Source of the DNA: Pseudomonadales bacterium | GTDB taxonomy: Bacteria > Pseudomonadota > Gammaproteobacteria > Pseudomonadales > Halieaceae | Direction of reading: 5' to 3' | NCBI GenBank assembly: GCA_024234735.1 | Contig: JACKNV010000011.1 | Location: forward strand, 1-64,000 | Length of the DNA stretch: 64,000 nucleotides | Part shown: positions 61,778-64,000 of the stretch, in pieces | How the letters are laid out: every line of letters begins with the position of its first letter | Numbering within the stretch: position 1 is the stretch's first letter | The notes under the pieces: generated by a model | What the model was told of the DNA's origin: nothing | Databases searched by the model: none | The model's input: the letters and a program-made list of their open reading frames with translations, nothing else | Translations under genes and position numbers: made by a program

Positions 61778-63652
61778 ATGGCCGGACGGATACCCCAAGC
61801 TTTTCTCGATGACCTGCTGGATCGGGTCGACATCGTCGAGGTCATCGACCGGCGGGTAAAACTGCGCAAGTCCGGCAAGAACTACACGGCTCTGTGCCCT
61901 TTTCACGAGGAAAAGACCCCCTCCTTCAGCGTCAACCCGGACAAGCAGTTCTACTACTGTTTCGGCTGCGGGGCCGGCGGCAACGCCCTGGGTTTTCTCA
62001 TGGACTACGAGAACCTGGACTTCCCCCGGGCCGTGGAAAGCCTGGCCAGCAGCGCCGGCATGGAAGTGCCGCGCGAGCCGGCCAGCGGCCCGCGGGATGC
62101 CGAGCGGGAACAGACCAATAAGGCACTGTATGCGCTGCTGGACGAGGTGGCGCGCTTCTACCGGGGCCAGTTGCGCAACCACCCCGAGGCACAGCGCGCG
62201 GTGGATTACCTCAAGGGCCGGGGCCTGACCGGCCAGATCGCCAGGGATTTCGACCTGGGCTTCGCGCCGCCCGGCTGGGACAACCTGATGAACACCCTGG
62301 GCAACAGCCCCGAGCGGGTAGCCCTGCTCAAGGACAGCGGCATGCTGGTGGAGAACGACCAGGGCCGGCTCTACGACCGCTTTCGCGACCGGGTGATCTT
62401 CCCGATCCGCGACCAGCGCGGCCGTATCGTGGCCTTCGGCGGCCGGGTGCTGGGCGACGACAAACCCAAGTACCTGAACTCGCCGGAAACCGCCATCTTC
62501 CACAAGGGGCGCGAGCTCTATGGCCTGTACCAGGCCCGCCAGGCCAACCGCAAGCTGGAGCGCCTGCTGGTGGTGGAGGGCTATATGGACGTCATCGCCC
62601 TGGCCCAGCACGGTATCAGCAACGCCACCGCCACCCTCGGCACCGCCACCAGCAAAACCCACCTGGAACGCATCTACCGGCTCTGCCCGGAGGTGGTGTT
62701 CTGTTTCGATGGCGACGAGGCGGGCCGCAAGGCGGCGTTTCGCGCCCTCGAGGCCGCCCTGCCGTGCATGGAGGACGGGCGCCAGGCCCGGTTCCTGTTC
62801 CTGCCCGAGGGGGAAGACCCGGACACCGTGGTGCGCAAAGGCGGCGAGCAGCGCTTTCTGCAACTGCTGGCCAGCGCCGTGCCCCTGGAGCAGTTTCTGT
62901 TCGACTCCGTGGCCGAGGGCCTGGACCTGGAAAGCCTGGACGGCAGGGCACGACTGAGCAAGCTGGCGTTGCCCTTTATCCGGCAACTGCCCGCCGGGGT
63001 ATACCGCCAGCTGATGTTCCAGGCCCTGGCCCAACGCACCGGGCTGGATCAGGCCAGCCTGATGCAGCTGGAATCGAGCGCCACGCCGGAACCAACCCAA
63101 CCGCCAGCGGGCCACCCTGCGGCGCCGGCCCACCCGCCACAGGGCCGCCCACCGCACCAGCCCGCCCCGCAGCCGCGCCGGCGCGCCGCCACCAGCGCGG
63201 GTGCCGCGGGTTACAGCAACCTCGCCCAGGCGGCTATCGCCCTGTTGCTGCACCAGCCGGATATCGCCCGGCTGGCGGACGCCGGCGCGCTGGAGGACCT
63301 GGAAGGCGACGACGTGGAACTGCTGCGCGAATTGCTGGTATTGCTGCAGCGCCGCCCCGAATCCAATACCGCCATGCTGCTGGGCCACTGGTACGGCACC
63401 CCCGAGGGTGAATTGCTCAGCCGCCTGGCCGGGCAGGAGCGCCTCATCCCCAGCGAAGGCATCGAACAGCAGTTTATCGACACCATGAGTGCGCTGGCGC
63501 GCCTGCCCCATCACTCCCGGCTGGCCGCCCAGGTCGACAAACTCAAGCACAGCAACTACGCTGAGATCAGTGAACTGGAAAAGCAGCGTCTCAGGGAAAT
63601 GCTGCAGGAAAAGCAGCGCCGCGACACAGAACGCAACAAACCCTACAAGTGA
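61778..63652 (+). CDS. dnaG: DNA primase
   Basis: Makes RNA primers at the replication fork. The 624-residue product has an N-terminal zinc finger (CPFHEEKTPSF, then FYYCFGCGAGGNALGF: Cys-His-Cys-Cys), an RNA polymerase core with TOPRIM motifs (VVEGYMDVIALAQHG and CFDGDEAGRKAA), a Pro/Ala-rich linker (about 430-470) and a C-terminal helicase-binding domain. The linker is longer than in E. coli, which explains the extra length. Confidence 0.96.
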   Translation: MAGRIPQAFLDDLLDRVDIVEVIDRRVKLRKSGKNYTALCPFHEEKTPSFSVNPDKQFYYCFGCGAGGNALGFLMDYENLDFPRAVESLASSAGMEVPREPASGPRDAEREQTNKALYALLDEVARFYRGQLRNHPEAQRAVDYLKGRGLTGQIARDFDLGFAPPGWDNLMNTLGNSPERVALLKDSGMLVENDQGRLYDRFRDRVIFPIRDQRGRIVAFGGRVLGDDKPKYLNSPETAIFHKGRELYGLYQARQANRKLERLLVVEGYMDVIALAQHGISNATATLGTATSKTHLERIYRLCPEVVFCFDGDEAGRKAAFRALEAALPCMEDGRQARFLFLPEGEDPDTVVRKGGEQRFLQLLASAVPLEQFLFDSVAEGLDLESLDGRARLSKLALPFIRQLPAGVYRQLMFQALAQRTGLDQASLMQLESSATPEPTQPPAGHPAAPAHPPQGRPPHQPAPQPRRRAATSAGAAGYSNLAQAAIALLLHQPDIARLADAGALEDLEGDDVELLRELLVLLQRRPESNTAMLLGHWYGTPEGELLSRLAGQERLIPSEGIEQQFIDTMSALARLPHHSRLAAQVDKLKHSNYAEISELEKQRLREMLQEKQRRDTERNKPYK

Positions 63653-63707
63653 CCAGCCGGCCGAAGTCTGGCCGTTGAATCAGGCAAGTCCAGCCCCCAT
63701 ACAGACA

Positions 63708-63733
63708 GGCAGCGGGCGCCCGGCGCCCCTGCC
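63708..63733 (+). terminator. Hairpin between dnaG and rpoD
   Basis: GGCAGCGGGCG and CGCCCCTGCC form an 11-position stem with one mismatch and a 5-nt loop. An intercistronic terminator at this place tunes dnaG versus rpoD levels in E. coli. No T-run follows here, so it may be a partial terminator or an RNA processing structure. Confidence 0.45.
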
Positions 63734-63807
63734 GACAGGCGGCGGGCTGAACTCGCACTGGCCATATTCCCGTTCGCCCAGGTAGTGTAACCACAGGCTT
63801 TGGGGTT

Positions 63808-63813
63808 ATAATT
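63808..63813 (+). promoter_or_regulatory. Putative internal -10 element upstream of rpoD
   Basis: A consensus TATAAT 43 bp before the rpoD ATG. The -35 region 16-17 bp upstream (around 63785-63791) is a poor match, so this may need an activator or alternative sigma factor. Internal rpoD promoters are known in this operon. Confidence 0.45.
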
Positions 63814-63856
63814 ACCGGCTAAGTTTTTTTCGCATTTTTCAAAGGTGTCATCCTAC

Positions 63857-64000
63857 ATGACCGACGTCGTGAAACAGCAATCGCGCCTCAAGGACCTCAT
63901 TGCCAAGGGCAAGGACCAGGGTTACCTGACCTACTCCGAGGTGAACGATCACCTGCCGGAGGACATCTCCGACCCGGACCAGGTCGAAGACATCATCCAG
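63857..64000 (+). CDS. rpoD: RNA polymerase sigma factor RpoD (5' part only)
   Basis: The first 48 codons of the housekeeping sigma-70. The start MTDVVKQQSRLKDLIAKGKD and then GYLTYSEVNDHLPEDISDPD is the conserved region 1.1. The ATG has AAGGTG upstream. The gene continues past the right edge of the window, so nothing can be said of regions 2-4. Confidence 0.95.
   Translation, partial: MTDVVKQQSRLKDLIAKGKDQGYLTYSEVNDHLPEDISDPDQVEDIIQ

Noticed and set aside
61742..63550. 602-codon minus-strand ORF antisense to dnaG
   Set aside because: Shadow frame. dnaG has zinc and TOPRIM motifs on the plus strand.

Overview
The window looks like a chromosomal segment of a GC-rich marine-type gammaproteobacterium. 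Gene content and order (tyrS-mepM-anmK-erpA-argC-hemJ; aroQ-accBC-prmA-dusB-fis-purHD; trpGDC next to a Vfr-like crp with coq7 and osmC; rpe-trpE; amgK-murU divergent from lptD-surA-pdxA-rsmA-apaH; tsaD divergent from rpsU-yqeY-dnaG-rpoD) match the Pseudomonas/Cellvibrionales (Halieaceae-like) pattern. The taxonomic placement is inference from synteny and protein style. Most of the window is housekeeping. I saw no phage, insertion sequence, CRISPR array, tRNA or rRNA body inside it.

Layout. 1-265: tandem promoters of stable-RNA type read leftward off the edge, probably into an rRNA operon. 266-9287: tyrS, cell-wall hydrolase mepM, anmK, erpA, a bactofilin with a DUF6776 partner, argC, a ClC-family anion protein and hemJ. 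9487-13579: a tightly overlapping four-gene cassette (DUF3348, a MotA/ZorA-like channel subunit with a long helical tail, a MotB/ZorB-like OmpA protein, DUF2894), the best candidate for an undescribed system. 13612-20515: hemL, hemB, an exported NTR-like protein, a TPP enzyme, a NudL-like Nudix hydrolase and a ModF-like double ABC ATPase. 20512-23192: mrcB (PBP1B) translationally coupled to a TPR lipoprotein resembling LpoP. 23336-25420: a Cache sensor domain fused to a pentameric ligand-gated ion-channel-like module, the second highlight. 25509-32770: a PfkB (adenosine) kinase, polB, a small pentapeptide protein, a DUF2333 protein, a PCu(A)C copper chaperone and dsbD.

32945-41675 carries the aroQ-acc-prmA-dusB-fis-purH-purD-coq7 run and osmC. 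41794-46552 holds crp and the trpE/trpG/trpD/trpC genes, with a recognisable trp leader peptide upstream of trpE. 46574-46714 is an intergenic repeat element (a 42-bp tandem duplication overlapping a perfect 25-bp inverted repeat). 46731-49174 is rpe and the MurNAc-recycling pair amgK-murU. 49261-58888 is lptD-surA-pdxA, a KpsMT-type exporter inserted on the opposite strand, then rsmA, apaH and cca. apaG is missing from its usual slot. 58934-60848 is tsaD-folB-folK, and 61015-64000 is the rpsU-yqeY-dnaG-rpoD macromolecular-synthesis operon, with rpoD cut by the window edge.

Themes. Peptidoglycan and envelope: mepM, anmK, amgK-murU, mrcB-lpoP, bactofilin, lptD, surA and kpsMT. Haem and redox: hemJ, hemL, hemB, dsbD and the copper chaperone. 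Growth control: promoters with GC-rich discriminators at the left edge and before rpsU. Long antisense ORFs are abundant because of the high GC content and were ignored.
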